Shown here piece by piece: positions 7,557 to 17,820 of a DNA stretch of 32,005 nucleotides; the stretch's first letter is position 1; every line of letters begins with the position of its first letter. The stretch covers positions 1 to 32,005 of the forward strand of contig NZ_CALBRW010000027.1 of assembly GCF_937927635.1 (NCBI RefSeq), written 5' to 3'. Under the pieces are notes generated by a model, which made no database searches, was not told the origin of the DNA, and saw only the letters and a program-made list of their open reading frames with translations. The position numbers and the translations under genes were made by a program. This DNA is from an uncultured Microbacterium sp. (lineage in GTDB: Bacteria > Actinomycetota > Actinomycetes > Actinomycetales > Microbacteriaceae).

Positions 7557-8458
7557 GCGTGCTGACCCTCACCCGCGGCGTCACCGCCGACAATCGTCCC
7601 TCCGGCCGGGCCCGCGGCCCTCGCGAGAGCCTGCTCTCCCGGGGCGCTGCGACGTTGATCATGGTCGTGTTCACGCTGTACTTCCTCGTGCCGATCTGGT
7701 GGCTGTTCATCTCGGCCACGAAGGACCGCAGCGACCTGCTCACCACGAACCCGCTGTGGTTCGCCGACTGGAGCCTGTTCGAGAACATCGGCGCGCTGTT
7801 CTCATACAACGACGGCATCTACGCCAAGTGGATCCTGAACAGCCTCGGCTACGCGGGGCTGGGTGCGGTGCTGGCCACCGTGTTCTCAGGCATGGCCGGA
7901 TACGCGCTGGCGAAGTATCAGTTCCGCGGCCGCGAACTCTTCTTCAACGTCGTGCTCGGCGGCGTGCTGGTGCCGGCGACAGCACTCGCACTGCCCCTCT
8001 TCCTGCTGTTCAGCCAGGTCAACATGACGAACACGTACTGGTCGGTGCTGCTGCCCAGCATCGTCAGCCCGTTCGGCGTGTACCTGACACGCATCTTCGC
8101 GGCCTCCTCGGTGCCCGACGAGCTCATCGAAGCCGGCCGCCTCGACGGTGCCGGCGAGGTGCGCACCTTCTTCACCATCTCGGTGAAGCTCATGACCCCC
8201 GCGCTGGTGACGGTGTTCCTGTTCCAGTTCGTGACCATCTGGAACAACTTCTTCCTGCCGTTGATCATGCTGCGCAGCCAGGAGCTCTTCCCTCTCACCT
8301 ACGGCCTGTATGCGTGGAACACCCAGCTCAACCAGATCCCCGAGCTGCGCACCTACGTGCTCGTCGGGTCGCTCGTCTCGATCGTGCCGCTGATCGTGGC
8401 CTTCCTGCTTCTCCAGCGCTTCTGGCGAAACGGCCTCGGCGCCGGTTCCGTGAAGTGA
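7553..8458 (+). CDS. Sugar ABC transporter permease, MalG-type (CUT1)
   Basis: The 301-residue protein has about six membrane spans and the EAA loop EAGRLDGAGEVRTFFTISVK, as in MalG-type partners. The ATG overlaps the stop of the preceding permease (ATGA), which fixes the start and indicates coupled synthesis of the two channel halves. The C-terminus ends shortly after the last span (GLGAGSVK), as is usual. It should pair with the MalF-type subunit and the lipoprotein binding protein encoded 32 bases downstream. The substrate is inferred from the two galactosidases in the operon. Confidence 0.93.
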   Translation: MSVLTLTRGVTADNRPSGRARGPRESLLSRGAATLIMVVFTLYFLVPIWWLFISATKDRSDLLTTNPLWFADWSLFENIGALFSYNDGIYAKWILNSLGYAGLGAVLATVFSGMAGYALAKYQFRGRELFFNVVLGGVLVPATALALPLFLLFSQVNMTNTYWSVLLPSIVSPFGVYLTRIFAASSVPDELIEAGRLDGAGEVRTFFTISVKLMTPALVTVFLFQFVTIWNNFFLPLIMLRSQELFPLTYGLYAWNTQLNQIPELRTYVLVGSLVSIVPLIVAFLLLQRFWRNGLGAGSVK

Positions 8459-8490
8459 CATCCCACCCAACCCACCAAGATAGGAACATC

Positions 8491-9825
8491 ATGCACCACA
8501 CCAAGAGGGCAGTCGCCACCGGCGTCGCACTGCTCAGCGCGATCGCGCTGGCCGGATGCTCGGCGGGCGGCACCGGCGGAGGCGGCAGCGCGGATGCTGC
8601 GGCCTGCACCCCTGCCGACGGACCGGTCACTCTCGAGTTCACCTCGTGGATCCCCGGCATCGAAGACGTCGTGGCCATGTGGAACGAGAAGAACCCCGAC
8701 ATCAAGGTCGAGGTTCAGACCGGCCCGAACGGCAACTCCGGCACGTACCAGAGCTTCTTCAGCCAGCTGAAGGCCGGCAACGCTCCCGACCTCGGTCAGA
8801 TCGAGTACGACGCGCTGTCGAGCTTCCGCGTCCAGGACGGGCTCGAGAACCTCGCCGCCTGCGAGGACGTCGTCGCCGCGAAGGACGACTTCATCCCGTG
8901 GACCTGGGGTCAGGTCACCCTCGGCACCGACGACGGCGTGTACGGCATCCCGCAGGACTCCGGTCCGATGGCGCTGTTCTACCGCTCCGACCTGTTCAAG
9001 CAGCACGGCATCGAGGTGCCGACCACGTGGGCCGAGTTCAAGGATGCCGCCGTCAAGGTGCGCGCCGCCGGTGGCTACATCACAAACTTCTCGACCGCCG
9101 ACATCAACCAGTTCGCCGGCCTGGTGTGGCAGAACAACGGCAGCTGGTTCAGCAACGACGGCGACTCGTGGAAGGTCGACATGACCGACGACGCGTCGGC
9201 GCAGGTCGCCGACTACTGGCAGGACCTCATCGACGAGGATCTCGTCGCCACGGTGCCCGCCTGGACCGAGGAGTGGAACAACGCCTACAACTCGGGTCAG
9301 ATCTGGACGTGGAACTCGGCCGTCTGGGGTGCGAACTCGATCTCCAGCGGCGCCCCCGACACCGCGGGCAAGTGGTCTGTCGCCCCGTCGCCGCAGTGGA
9401 AGAAGGGCGGAACGAGCGCCGGCAACTGGGGCGGTTCGTCCGTCGCGGTCTTCAAGGGCACCGACCACCTCTACGAGGCGTCGAAGTTCGCGCTGTGGCT
9501 GAACACGTCGGATGAGGCGCTGACCGCGCTGAACAAGTCGGCGAACATCTACCCGGCCACGACCAAGGGCCTGTCGCTGCCCACGCTCAAGGAGGGCGTC
9601 GACTTCTACGGCGGCCAGCCCATCTACGACGTGTTCGCGGATGCCGCCAGCCAGGTCAACCCCGACTTCGTGTGGGGCCCGACCATGACGCAGACCTACG
9701 CCGATGTGTCGGACGGGTTCCAGAAGGTCGTCACCGGCCAGGGCACACTTCTCGAGGCACTGAAGTCCGCGCAGGACTCGACCGTCTCGACGCTGAAGGC
9801 CCAGTCGATCCCGGTGGCTGAATGA
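8491..9825 (+). CDS. Sugar ABC transporter substrate-binding lipoprotein (CUT1)
   Basis: The 444-residue extracellular solute-binding protein (SBP family 1) has a basic signal peptide and lipobox LAGC with lipidated C23, then a Gly/Ser/Ala linker. It is anchored on the outer membrane face and delivers sugar to the permease pair. Tryptophan-rich stretches such as TWGQVTLG, LVWQNNGSWF and WTWNSAVWG fit a sugar-binding cleft. The start ATG follows AGGAA (8482-8486); the 32-base gap is the only real spacer in the operon. Binding proteins are commonly needed in excess, so an extra translation signal here makes sense. Its stop overlaps the GH36 start (ATGA). Confidence 0.93.
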   Translation: MHHTKRAVATGVALLSAIALAGCSAGGTGGGGSADAAACTPADGPVTLEFTSWIPGIEDVVAMWNEKNPDIKVEVQTGPNGNSGTYQSFFSQLKAGNAPDLGQIEYDALSSFRVQDGLENLAACEDVVAAKDDFIPWTWGQVTLGTDDGVYGIPQDSGPMALFYRSDLFKQHGIEVPTTWAEFKDAAVKVRAAGGYITNFSTADINQFAGLVWQNNGSWFSNDGDSWKVDMTDDASAQVADYWQDLIDEDLVATVPAWTEEWNNAYNSGQIWTWNSAVWGANSISSGAPDTAGKWSVAPSPQWKKGGTSAGNWGGSSVAVFKGTDHLYEASKFALWLNTSDEALTALNKSANIYPATTKGLSLPTLKEGVDFYGGQPIYDVFADAASQVNPDFVWGPTMTQTYADVSDGFQKVVTGQGTLLEALKSAQDSTVSTLKAQSIPVAE

Positions 9826-11885
9826 TCCATCACCTCCACGCCGCGGGAGTCAGCCTCGTGCTCGACTCCCGCGGCGCGGCCGTGCCCGCGATCGTGCACT
9901 GGGGTCGCGGGCTCGGCGCGCTGACCGAGGCTCAGCTCACAGCCCTCGCCGACGCGCAGACCCCGGCGATCGGCCCGAGCTCGCTCGATGTCCCGCTGCG
10001 GCTGTCGCTCGTCCCCGCACTGGCCGACGGCTGGTCCGGGCGCCCCGGCGTCGCGCTCGCGGGCGGCATCCCGGCATCCCCTCGTGCGGTCTCGACGACG
10101 CGCGACGGCGACGCGCTCACGATCGTTGTCGCCTGGGGCGACGCGATCATCACCACCGTCATCGCGCTCTCCCCCGAGGGCGTGCTGACGCAGCGCACGA
10201 CGGTGCGCAACTCCGGGAGCACCCCGCTGAGCCTCACCTCCGCCGCCGCCGTGCTGCCCGTGCCGGCGCGCGCCCGCGAGGTGCTCGACTTCTCGGGCCG
10301 CTGGGTGCACGAGCGCGAACCGCAGCGCCTCGCCCCCGGCCACGGCGTGTGGCTGCGCGAGACGCGGCACGGCCGCGGCGGGCACGACGCCCCCTTCCTG
10401 ATGGCCGCAGGCACCCCCGGCTTCGACTTCGACTCGGGTGAGGTGTGGGCCACGCACGTCGCCTGGAGCGGCGACGTCGCCCAGTGGTTCGAGCGCACCG
10501 ACCTCGGCCCGACCGTGCTCGGCGCCGGCGAGCGCCTCGAGGACGTCGTACTCGCGCCGGATGCCGTGCACGAATCGCCCGAGGTCGTCGCCGTGTGGTC
10601 AGATGCCGGCCTGAACGGGCTCTCCGACCGGCTGCATCCGTGGATCCGCTCGTGGTCGACCATCGCCCGTCCCCGCCCCGTGACCCTGAACACCTGGGAG
10701 GCGGTGTACTTCGACCAGTCGCTGGAGCGCCTCACCGCGCTGGCCGACCGCGCCGCCGAGGTGGGCGTGGAGCGCTTCGTGCTCGACGACGGCTGGTTCC
10801 TCGGCCGCACCGACGACAAGCGGGCACTCGGCGACTGGATCGTCGACCCCGAGCGCTGGCCCGACGGCCTCGGCCCCCTCATCGACCGGGTGGTGGGCGC
10901 CGGCATGGAGTTCGGCCTGTGGGTCGAGCCCGAGATGATCAGCGCCGACTCCGAGCTCGCCCGCGCGCACCCCGACTGGCTGCTGACGGATGCCGCGAGC
11001 CCGACCTGGCGCTGGCAGCACGTGATCGATCTGGCGCAGCCCGCGGTCGCCGAGCACCTGTTCGCCCGGATCGAAGCGCTGCTGAGCGAGTACCCGATCA
11101 GCCACCTGAAGTGGGACCACAACCGCGACGTGCTGGTGCCCGATTCCGGCGCCCAGACGCGGGCGCTGTACGCGCTGCTCGACCGCATCCGCGCGGCGCA
11201 CCCGCAGGTCGAGATCGAGTCGTGCGCGTCCGGCGGCGGCCGCATCGACCTCGGCATCCTGCGCCGCGTCGAACGGGTCTGGACGAGCGACACGAACGAC
11301 CCGCTCGACCGGCAGCGCATCCAGCGCTGGACCGGCATCCTCGTACCGCCCGAGTACCTGGGCAGTCACCTCGGCGATGCGAAGGCGCACGTCACCGGGC
11401 GCACGTCCTCGCTCGGGTTCCGATTCGCGACGGCGCTGTTCGGTCACGCGGGCATCGAGTCCGACCTGACGCTGCTGCCGGATGACGACCTGCGGCTCGT
11501 GCGCGGCTGGATCGACGTCCACAAGCAGCACCGCGCGCTGCTGCACGGCGGCCGCGTGCTGCAGATCGGCAGCCTCGACCCCGCGGTCATCGCACACGGC
11601 GTGGTCGCGGCTGATCGCTCGAGCGCGCTGTTCTCATACGCCGTGATCGACCGGACGGATGCCGCGCTGCCGGCCCTGCTTCGCCTGGTCGGCCTCGACG
11701 CGGAGCGGATCTACGCCGTGCGGCAGGTCGACCTCGGCGTCACACCGCACGCGGTTCAGGACGCCCCGCCGCCGTGGCTGGCGACCGGTGTGCGCCTGCC
11801 CGGACGGGTGCTCGGTGAGATCGGGTTGCCGATGCCGCTGCTCACGCCGGGCGAGGCGGTCGTGCTGCAGGTGACGGCCGCCTGA
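9822..11885 (+). CDS. GH36 alpha-galactosidase
   Basis: The 687-residue family 36 enzyme removes terminal alpha-galactose from sugars such as melibiose or raffinose-type oligosaccharides. An N-terminal beta-sandwich (about 1-275) precedes the TIM barrel, which shows FVLDDGWF (319-326), GLWVEPEM (365-372), the nucleophile D432 in LKWDHNRD, ESCASGGGR (466-474) and the acid/base D490 in TSDTNDPLDR. There is no signal peptide, so it is cytoplasmic. It is the last gene of the operon, joined to the binding protein by ATGA. It is convergent with cardiolipin synthase after only 10 bases, with no visible terminator. Having alpha- and beta-galactosidases together suggests uptake of mixed or several galactosides. 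Confidence 0.95.
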   Translation: MIHHLHAAGVSLVLDSRGAAVPAIVHWGRGLGALTEAQLTALADAQTPAIGPSSLDVPLRLSLVPALADGWSGRPGVALAGGIPASPRAVSTTRDGDALTIVVAWGDAIITTVIALSPEGVLTQRTTVRNSGSTPLSLTSAAAVLPVPARAREVLDFSGRWVHEREPQRLAPGHGVWLRETRHGRGGHDAPFLMAAGTPGFDFDSGEVWATHVAWSGDVAQWFERTDLGPTVLGAGERLEDVVLAPDAVHESPEVVAVWSDAGLNGLSDRLHPWIRSWSTIARPRPVTLNTWEAVYFDQSLERLTALADRAAEVGVERFVLDDGWFLGRTDDKRALGDWIVDPERWPDGLGPLIDRVVGAGMEFGLWVEPEMISADSELARAHPDWLLTDAASPTWRWQHVIDLAQPAVAEHLFARIEALLSEYPISHLKWDHNRDVLVPDSGAQTRALYALLDRIRAAHPQVEIESCASGGGRIDLGILRRVERVWTSDTNDPLDRQRIQRWTGILVPPEYLGSHLGDAKAHVTGRTSSLGFRFATALFGHAGIESDLTLLPDDDLRLVRGWIDVHKQHRALLHGGRVLQIGSLDPAVIAHGVVAADRSSALFSYAVIDRTDAALPALLRLVGLDAERIYAVRQVDLGVTPHAVQDAPPPWLATGVRLPGRVLGEIGLPMPLLTPGEAVVLQVTAA

Positions 11886-11895
11886 GCGTCGGCGC

Positions 11896-13359
11896 CTACT
11901 GCAGCGCCGAGGTGAGGCGCGCGAGGTTGTCGAGCACGGTGGAGCGCAGCGGCTGCTTCATCCACTCCTCCAGCGTCAGCTCGCGGCTGAGCTTGCGGTA
12001 CTCGTCCTCGACGATGCGCATCTCATCGACGAACTCCTCGCCTCTCACGAGCATGGACACCTCCATGTTCAGACCGAAGGAGCGCATGTCCATGTTGCTG
12101 GAGCCGATGACAGCCACCTGGTCGTCGATGGTGAGGCTCTTGGTGTGCAGGATGTACGGCCTGGGGTACAGCCAGATCCGCACCCCCGCGCTCAGCAGCG
12201 CCTCGTAGTAGCTGCGCTGCGCGTGGTAGACCATCGCCTGGTCGCCCTCCTCCGAGACGAAGAGCTCCACCTGCACACCGCGGTCGACTGCCGCGGTGAC
12301 GGCCAGCAGCAGCGCCTCGTCGGGCACGAAGTACGGGCTGACGATCATGATGCGCTCCTGCGCGGCGTACAGCAGGGCGAGGAACAGCCGCAGGTTGTTC
12401 TCCACCTCGAATCCCGGGCCTGACGGCACGACCTGGCATCCCAGCTCGCCCGTGCCGTGCACGATCCTGGTCAGATCGCCGATGTCGGGGACGCGATCGG
12501 TCTCGGCGTAGTAGTCGCTGAGGAACACGGCGTTCAGGCTGGCGACGACGGGGCCGCGCATGCGCACCATGAGGTCGACCCAGTGCAGGCCGCGCTTGAT
12601 GTTCTTGGACAGGTTGTAGGAGGAGTCGGTGACGTTCTGCGAACCGACGAACCCGACCGATCCGTCCACCACGAGCAGCTTGCGGTGATTGCGCAGATCG
12701 GGGCGCTGGATGCGGCCGCGCAGGGGCTGCACCGGGAGCATGAGGTGCCAGTCGGCTCCCATGTCGTCGAGCCGCTTCAGCGTCTCGCGGTACTTCGGCT
12801 TCCAGCGGTTGGCCCAGTAGTCCAGCAGCACGCGCACCGGGATGCCGCGGGTCGCCGTCTCCTCCATCGCGCGGAAGAAGTTGTCGGTCGAGGCGTCCGA
12901 CTGCAGGATGTAGAACTCCACGTGCACGTAGTCCTGCGCCTGGCGCATGGCCTCGGCCATGGCATCCAGCGACTCCTGGTAGTCGCTGATCAGGTGCGCC
13001 TCATTGCCGCCGGAGAGCGGGAGAGCGCCCAGATGCTGGTTCATGGCCACCAGCGGAGGGAACCACTCGGGAGCGTTCGGTCGCACGGAGCCGAAATTCA
13101 GGTGCCCGGCCGCCTCGGCGATGTACTCGTTGACCTGCTCCTGCTTGCGGCGCCGGGCGCGCGGCAGCTTGGGGTTGCCGATCAGCAGGAAGAGCAGCAC
13201 GCCCAGCACGGGGATGAGGAAGATCGCCAGCAGCCAGGCCATCGCCGAGCTGGGGCGGCGATTGCGCGGCACGATGATGATCGAGATGACGCGCATCGAG
13301 ATGTCGATGACCAGGTACCCGGTGACGGCCCACCACGGCCAGTTGTTGACGTCGAACAT
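11896..13359 (-). CDS. cls: Cardiolipin synthase
   Basis: The 487-residue phospholipase D-superfamily enzyme forms cardiolipin from phosphatidylglycerol or CDP-diacylglycerol at the membrane. Two N-terminal spans (about residues 8-30 and 38-60) match the PLDc_N region. Two HKD catalytic motifs follow: H225/K227/D232 in NHRKLLVVDG and H405/K407/D412 in HTKSLTIDD, each followed by G-S-x-N (GSQN, GSSN). The length is normal for bacterial Cls. The ATG is preceded by GAGGGGG and a TACTCT -10, so it has its own promoter rather than being an extension of the neighbouring small gene. Confidence 0.95.
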   Translation of the reverse strand: MFDVNNWPWWAVTGYLVIDISMRVISIIIVPRNRRPSSAMAWLLAIFLIPVLGVLLFLLIGNPKLPRARRRKQEQVNEYIAEAAGHLNFGSVRPNAPEWFPPLVAMNQHLGALPLSGGNEAHLISDYQESLDAMAEAMRQAQDYVHVEFYILQSDASTDNFFRAMEETATRGIPVRVLLDYWANRWKPKYRETLKRLDDMGADWHLMLPVQPLRGRIQRPDLRNHRKLLVVDGSVGFVGSQNVTDSSYNLSKNIKRGLHWVDLMVRMRGPVVASLNAVFLSDYYAETDRVPDIGDLTRIVHGTGELGCQVVPSGPGFEVENNLRLFLALLYAAQERIMIVSPYFVPDEALLLAVTAAVDRGVQVELFVSEEGDQAMVYHAQRSYYEALLSAGVRIWLYPRPYILHTKSLTIDDQVAVIGSSNMDMRSFGLNMEVSMLVRGEEFVDEMRIVEDEYRKLSRELTLEEWMKQPLRSTVLDNLARLTSALQ

Positions 13360-13390
13360 CGCACCCCCTCACCGCTGTCCGCTCTGGTTC

Positions 13391-13396
13391 AGAGTA
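13391..13396 (-). promoter_or_regulatory. cls -10 element
   Basis: Minus-strand TACTCT lies 31 bases before the cls ATG. The leader would be about 25 bases and contains the ribosome binding site GAGGGGG. No good -35 is visible. Confidence 0.45.
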
Positions 13397-13427
13397 GCCG
13401 CAGTCCGGGACGGAGGCAGTCAGAGAA

Positions 13428-13604
13428 TCAGGATGCCTTGGGCGGGAGACCGCGCCGAGCGCGCTCCTCGGCCTCGATCTGAGCGTGCACCTTGCGCTCG
13501 GTGCGGTCGGATCGCAGGATGCCGCGCAGGATCATCGCGAAGAGCACGCAGATCGCCAAGGTCGGCAGAATCGCCCAGCCCACCGCGACCCAGATGTTGT
13601 CCAC
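13428..13604 (-). CDS. Small single-span membrane protein, 58 residues
   Basis: The open frame starts with GTG and encodes 58 residues: a short N-terminus (VDNIWVAVGW), one hydrophobic span from about residue 6 to 27, a basic stop-transfer (RGILRSDRTERK), and an amphipathic Arg/Glu-rich tail ending LPPKAS. A stop codon lies two codons upstream in frame, so the GTG is the earliest possible start. A TACGAT -10 ends six bases before it, supporting a leaderless transcript. I do not recognise a named family, though similar short proteins are common in Microbacteriaceae. It lies on the strand of cls, about 70 bases upstream of the cls start, with its own promoter. Function unknown. Confidence 0.72.
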   Translation of the reverse strand: MDNIWVAVGWAILPTLAICVLFAMILRGILRSDRTERKVHAQIEAEERARRGLPPKAS

Positions 13605-13610
13605 ATCTCA

Positions 13611-13616
13611 ATCGTA
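13611..13616 (-). promoter_or_regulatory. -10 element of the 58-aa membrane protein gene
   Basis: Minus-strand TACGAT is followed by six bases and the GTG start, the same geometry seen before serS, lacI and tilS. It is identical to the hexamer used by the LacI-family gene. Confidence 0.5.
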
Positions 13617-13738
13617 CGGCACGGCCGCTATGAATCGCCCTGCACAGAAGACGGATCCGCTCGGCCTGTGCACAGCCGCCGAGGATACCGCGGATCCGGT
13701 GCGAGCACTGGTGGGACCATGCTCGGCACACTCACGAC

Positions 13739-14857
13739 ATGAACACGATCATCCACGCCACAGAACCCGCCGAGCTGCTCGGCATCGTCCCGGCTCTGGC
13801 CGGCTTCACACCGAGGCGGAGCATCGTGATGCTGCCGTTCCACGGGACCCGCGCGCACGGCGCGATGCGCATGGATCTGCCGGATGCCGACGCCGATACC
13901 GAGGAGTTCGCGAACGCCGCCGTGCACGCGCTGCTGCAGGTGCGGGGCATCGACGCCGCGGCCATCGTCGTCTACACCGACGAACCCGCGCAGACCGTCC
14001 CCGACGGTGTGCTGCTGCCGAGGCTGACTGTCGTGGAGATGCTGGTCGACGTCATCGAGCAGGCGGGACTGCATCTCGTCGACGCGCTGTGTGTGACCCC
14101 GGGAGGCTGGGCGGACTACGGGGAGGAGTATCCCATCGTCCGGCCGCTGGCCGACATCCCGAGCCTCCCGGATCTTCCTGGGATCGGAAGCGTCACGGGC
14201 GACCAGACCGCCGGCGCGGAACTGCCGCCGGGTGATCTGGTGCAGCGTGAGCGCGTCGGGCGTGCGCTGCAGGAGCTGGAGGAGCTGCTGGCGGGGCATC
14301 GCCCCGGCCGCATCGCGGCGGGACCCGGAGAGAGCCCGCTGGCGCTCGTGCGCGCGAGCATGATCCTCGATGATCTGCCCGGCTTCGTCGAGCGGATCAC
14401 CGGCAGCCCCGGCGACCTGTCCCCCGACGACTGCGCGGCGCTGCTCTGGTGTCTGAACAGGCCGGCTCTGCGCGACGCCGTGATCGTGCAGTGGGCGACC
14501 GACCACGAGTTCGGATGCCTGGCGCTGCAGGCGCAGTTGGAGTTCGCAGGCAACCACGACGAGATCCCGGATGCCGTCGGCCGGGTGTTCCTGGGGCGTG
14601 GACCGCGTCCGGACCCTGACCGGCTCGGCTGCGCCCTGGAAGTGGCGCGTCGGGCTGCGTCGCTCGCGCCGCGACCGGCGAAGGCCGGCGCCCTGACGGC
14701 TGCCGCCTGGCTGGCGTGGGCGATGGGGCGCTCCTCGCACGCCGGGCAGTACATCGACCAGGCACTGGAGATCGAGCCGGAGCACGGCATGGCGTCGCTG
14801 ATCTCGAGCATGCTGTCGGCGGCGATGCTGCCGGAGTGGGTGCTGCGTCGTGCCTGA
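13739..14857 (+). CDS. DUF4192 domain protein
   Basis: The 372-residue soluble protein matches the actinobacterial DUF4192 family from its start. Features are an N-terminal LLGIVPALAGFTPRRSIVMLPF segment, broken here as LLGIVPALAG then FTPRRSIVMLPF, the conserved ALCVTPGGWADY near residue 120, and a helical C-terminal half ending in repeat-like segments (AAWLAWAMGRSSHAGQYIDQ, then ALEIEPEHGMASL). That C-terminal part resembles a TPR-like helix pair. No catalytic motif is evident, and function is unknown in the family. It is a single gene, divergent from the 58-aa protein and convergent with the MarP-like protease after 13 bases. The promoter is unclear; CACACT six bases before the ATG is a poor -10. 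Confidence 0.85.
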   Translation: MNTIIHATEPAELLGIVPALAGFTPRRSIVMLPFHGTRAHGAMRMDLPDADADTEEFANAAVHALLQVRGIDAAAIVVYTDEPAQTVPDGVLLPRLTVVEMLVDVIEQAGLHLVDALCVTPGGWADYGEEYPIVRPLADIPSLPDLPGIGSVTGDQTAGAELPPGDLVQRERVGRALQELEELLAGHRPGRIAAGPGESPLALVRASMILDDLPGFVERITGSPGDLSPDDCAALLWCLNRPALRDAVIVQWATDHEFGCLALQAQLEFAGNHDEIPDAVGRVFLGRGPRPDPDRLGCALEVARRAASLAPRPAKAGALTAAAWLAWAMGRSSHAGQYIDQALEIEPEHGMASLISSMLSAAMLPEWVLRRA

Positions 14858-14870
14858 GGCGCGCTGCGCG

Positions 14871-16061
14871 CTACTCCTTCCGACAGGCTCCGGTCGAGAC
14901 CGTCTTCTCGTCGTTCCCCAGCTGGGCGATCACCGGAAGCAGCTCGGCATTGGTCATCGCATAGCCGATGCCCTGCCTGGCCTCGTCCTTGGCGAAGACG
15001 AGACCCGCCGCCTGCCCGCTCTCGGTGAGCAGCGGCCCGCCGGAGTTGCCGGGCTCCACCTGCGCCCGCAGCGCGTAGATGCTGCGCACGTCGGTCTGGT
15101 CTCCGTAGATGCTCGGCAGGCTCGCCTCCGACGACGAGATCACCCCGGCGGCCACCTCGGTGAACGGTCCGCCGAAGGGATATCCCATCACGGCGGCACC
15201 GTCACCGGGCTTCAGCGCATCGGAGAGCACGAGCGGCGCTGCGCTGACATCAGCCGCGATCACGGCGATGTCATCCACGGGGTCGTAGTAGACCACGCGG
15301 CCATCGCGGGCGGGCTCCCCCGGGAGCTCCACCACCGGCGCACCGACACCCGCCACGACATGGGCATTGGTGATGATCCGGTCGGGTGCGATCACGAATC
15401 CCGAGCCATTGGAGATGATGCTGCACTGGCTGGCCACGCCCGAGATGCGGGCCACCGAGGCCTGCGCCGCCTTCAGCCCGGGGCTCGACAGGTCGATGGA
15501 GCCGGCATGCGGCGCGGCGTCCAGCACGCCGGGGTTGGCCGCGCCGTCGACCGTCGGCAGCTGCATCCCGCCGAACACGAGCGCGCGCAGCCGTGCGGTC
15601 GCATCGGCGAGGGGAGCCGGCGTGTACTGCTCGATGGTGCTCAGCACGGTCGACGAGGCGACGGCGGGCGAGAGGCCGGGGATTCCTGCCGTCGCGATCG
15701 ACGATCCCGCCATGGTGATGGCGAGTGCTCCCGCCACCAGTGCGGCGACGCCGCCCAGCATCCGCTCCAGCACTCGAAGACGCAGGTGGTCCGCTCCTCG
15801 GCGCAGCAGCGCGCCGATCGCCGATCCGATCCCCGAGCCGACCACCAGCAGCGCCAGGGCGACAGCCACGATGATCAGACCCTGCCACTGGCTCTCCGGC
15901 AGCACGCGGGCGACCAGTGGCAACACCACGGGTACGGCGAGCGCCCCCACGACCAGCCCGCACAGACCGCCGAGGATCGAGAAGAACCCGGCGCTGAGCC
16001 CCATCCCGATGGCGCCCAGCAGAAGCACCGCGATGACAAGATCGACGACCCCGAACACCAC
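14871..16061 (-). CDS. marP: MarP-like membrane-anchored trypsin-type serine protease
   Basis: The 396-residue protein has four N-terminal membrane spans (about residues 4-26, 28-50, 62-86, 103-125) resembling a CvpA domain. An extracytoplasmic trypsin-like domain follows, with H234 (TNAHVV), D264 (DPVDDIAVI) and S340 (EPGNSGGPL). Cysteines C213 and C393 flank the protease domain and could form a disulfide, as described for M. tuberculosis MarP. That protease supports acid and oxidative stress survival by processing a cell-wall hydrolase; the role here is inferred. Start is GTG, 11 bases after lysS, so it is probably co-transcribed with lysS. It ends 13 bases from the convergent DUF4192 gene. 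Confidence 0.9.
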   Translation of the reverse strand: MVFGVVDLVIAVLLLGAIGMGLSAGFFSILGGLCGLVVGALAVPVVLPLVARVLPESQWQGLIIVAVALALLVVGSGIGSAIGALLRRGADHLRLRVLERMLGGVAALVAGALAITMAGSSIATAGIPGLSPAVASSTVLSTIEQYTPAPLADATARLRALVFGGMQLPTVDGAANPGVLDAAPHAGSIDLSSPGLKAAQASVARISGVASQCSIISNGSGFVIAPDRIITNAHVVAGVGAPVVELPGEPARDGRVVYYDPVDDIAVIAADVSAAPLVLSDALKPGDGAAVMGYPFGGPFTEVAAGVISSSEASLPSIYGDQTDVRSIYALRAQVEPGNSGGPLLTESGQAAGLVFAKDEARQGIGYAMTNAELLPVIAQLGNDEKTVSTGACRKE

Positions 16062-16072
16062 GGTGTGCTGCC

Positions 16073-17629
<1,557 letters not shown>

Positions 17630-17659
17630 GGTTGGGGCTCCTCGGGAAAGTCGCCTTCC

Positions 17660-17665
17660 AGTCTA
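17660..17665 (-). promoter_or_regulatory. lysS -10 element
   Basis: Minus-strand TAGACT, identical to the serS and tRNA-Ser hexamers, lies 30 bases before the lysS ATG. Unlike serS, lysS has a leader with a GAGGAG ribosome binding site. Confidence 0.5.
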
Positions 17666-17728
17666 CCGGCGGGCCTTCCGCCCTCCTGAGCGCGAGGCGA
17701 GCGCCGGGGAGGACGGACGGCGCTCGGT

Positions 17729-17734
17729 TAGCCT
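17729..17734 (+). promoter_or_regulatory. -10 element of the DUF2207 gene
   Basis: TAGCCT is followed by seven bases and an ATG at 17742. The spacing supports a leaderless start at 17742, which is the beginning of the signal peptide that is out of frame with the rest of the gene. Confidence 0.45.
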
Positions 17735-17741
17735 CGAAGGC

Positions 17742-17820
17742 ATGCGATCTCATCCCGTCCGGCTCCGTCCGCTGGCGCTGGTGCGGCTTCTCGCGTTCGC
17801 GGTCATCGCCGCGGGGCGCG
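17742..17820 (+). other. Out-of-frame signal-peptide start of the DUF2207 gene (apparent +1 frameshift)
   Basis: From ATG 17742 the frame encodes MRSHPVRLRPLALVRLLAFA then VIAAG, a good n- and h-region. It then shifts to nonsense (RDGDGAAS). Removing one G from the run GGGG at 17813-17816 joins it to AMATALLPASAAYA in the frame of the main gene, giving a complete signal peptide with an AYA/DA cleavage site. The extra G may be a sequencing error or a real inactivating insertion. Confidence 0.75.

Noticed and set aside
3436..11885. The galactoside locus as a recently transferred island
   Set aside because: Base composition and GGATGC usage look like the neighbours, and no integrase, tRNA-end duplication or flanking repeats were seen.
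17813..17816. G-tract as a phase-variation switch for the DUF2207 gene
   Set aside because: Four Gs are too few for typical slipped-strand switching; a sequencing indel or a fixed mutation is simpler.
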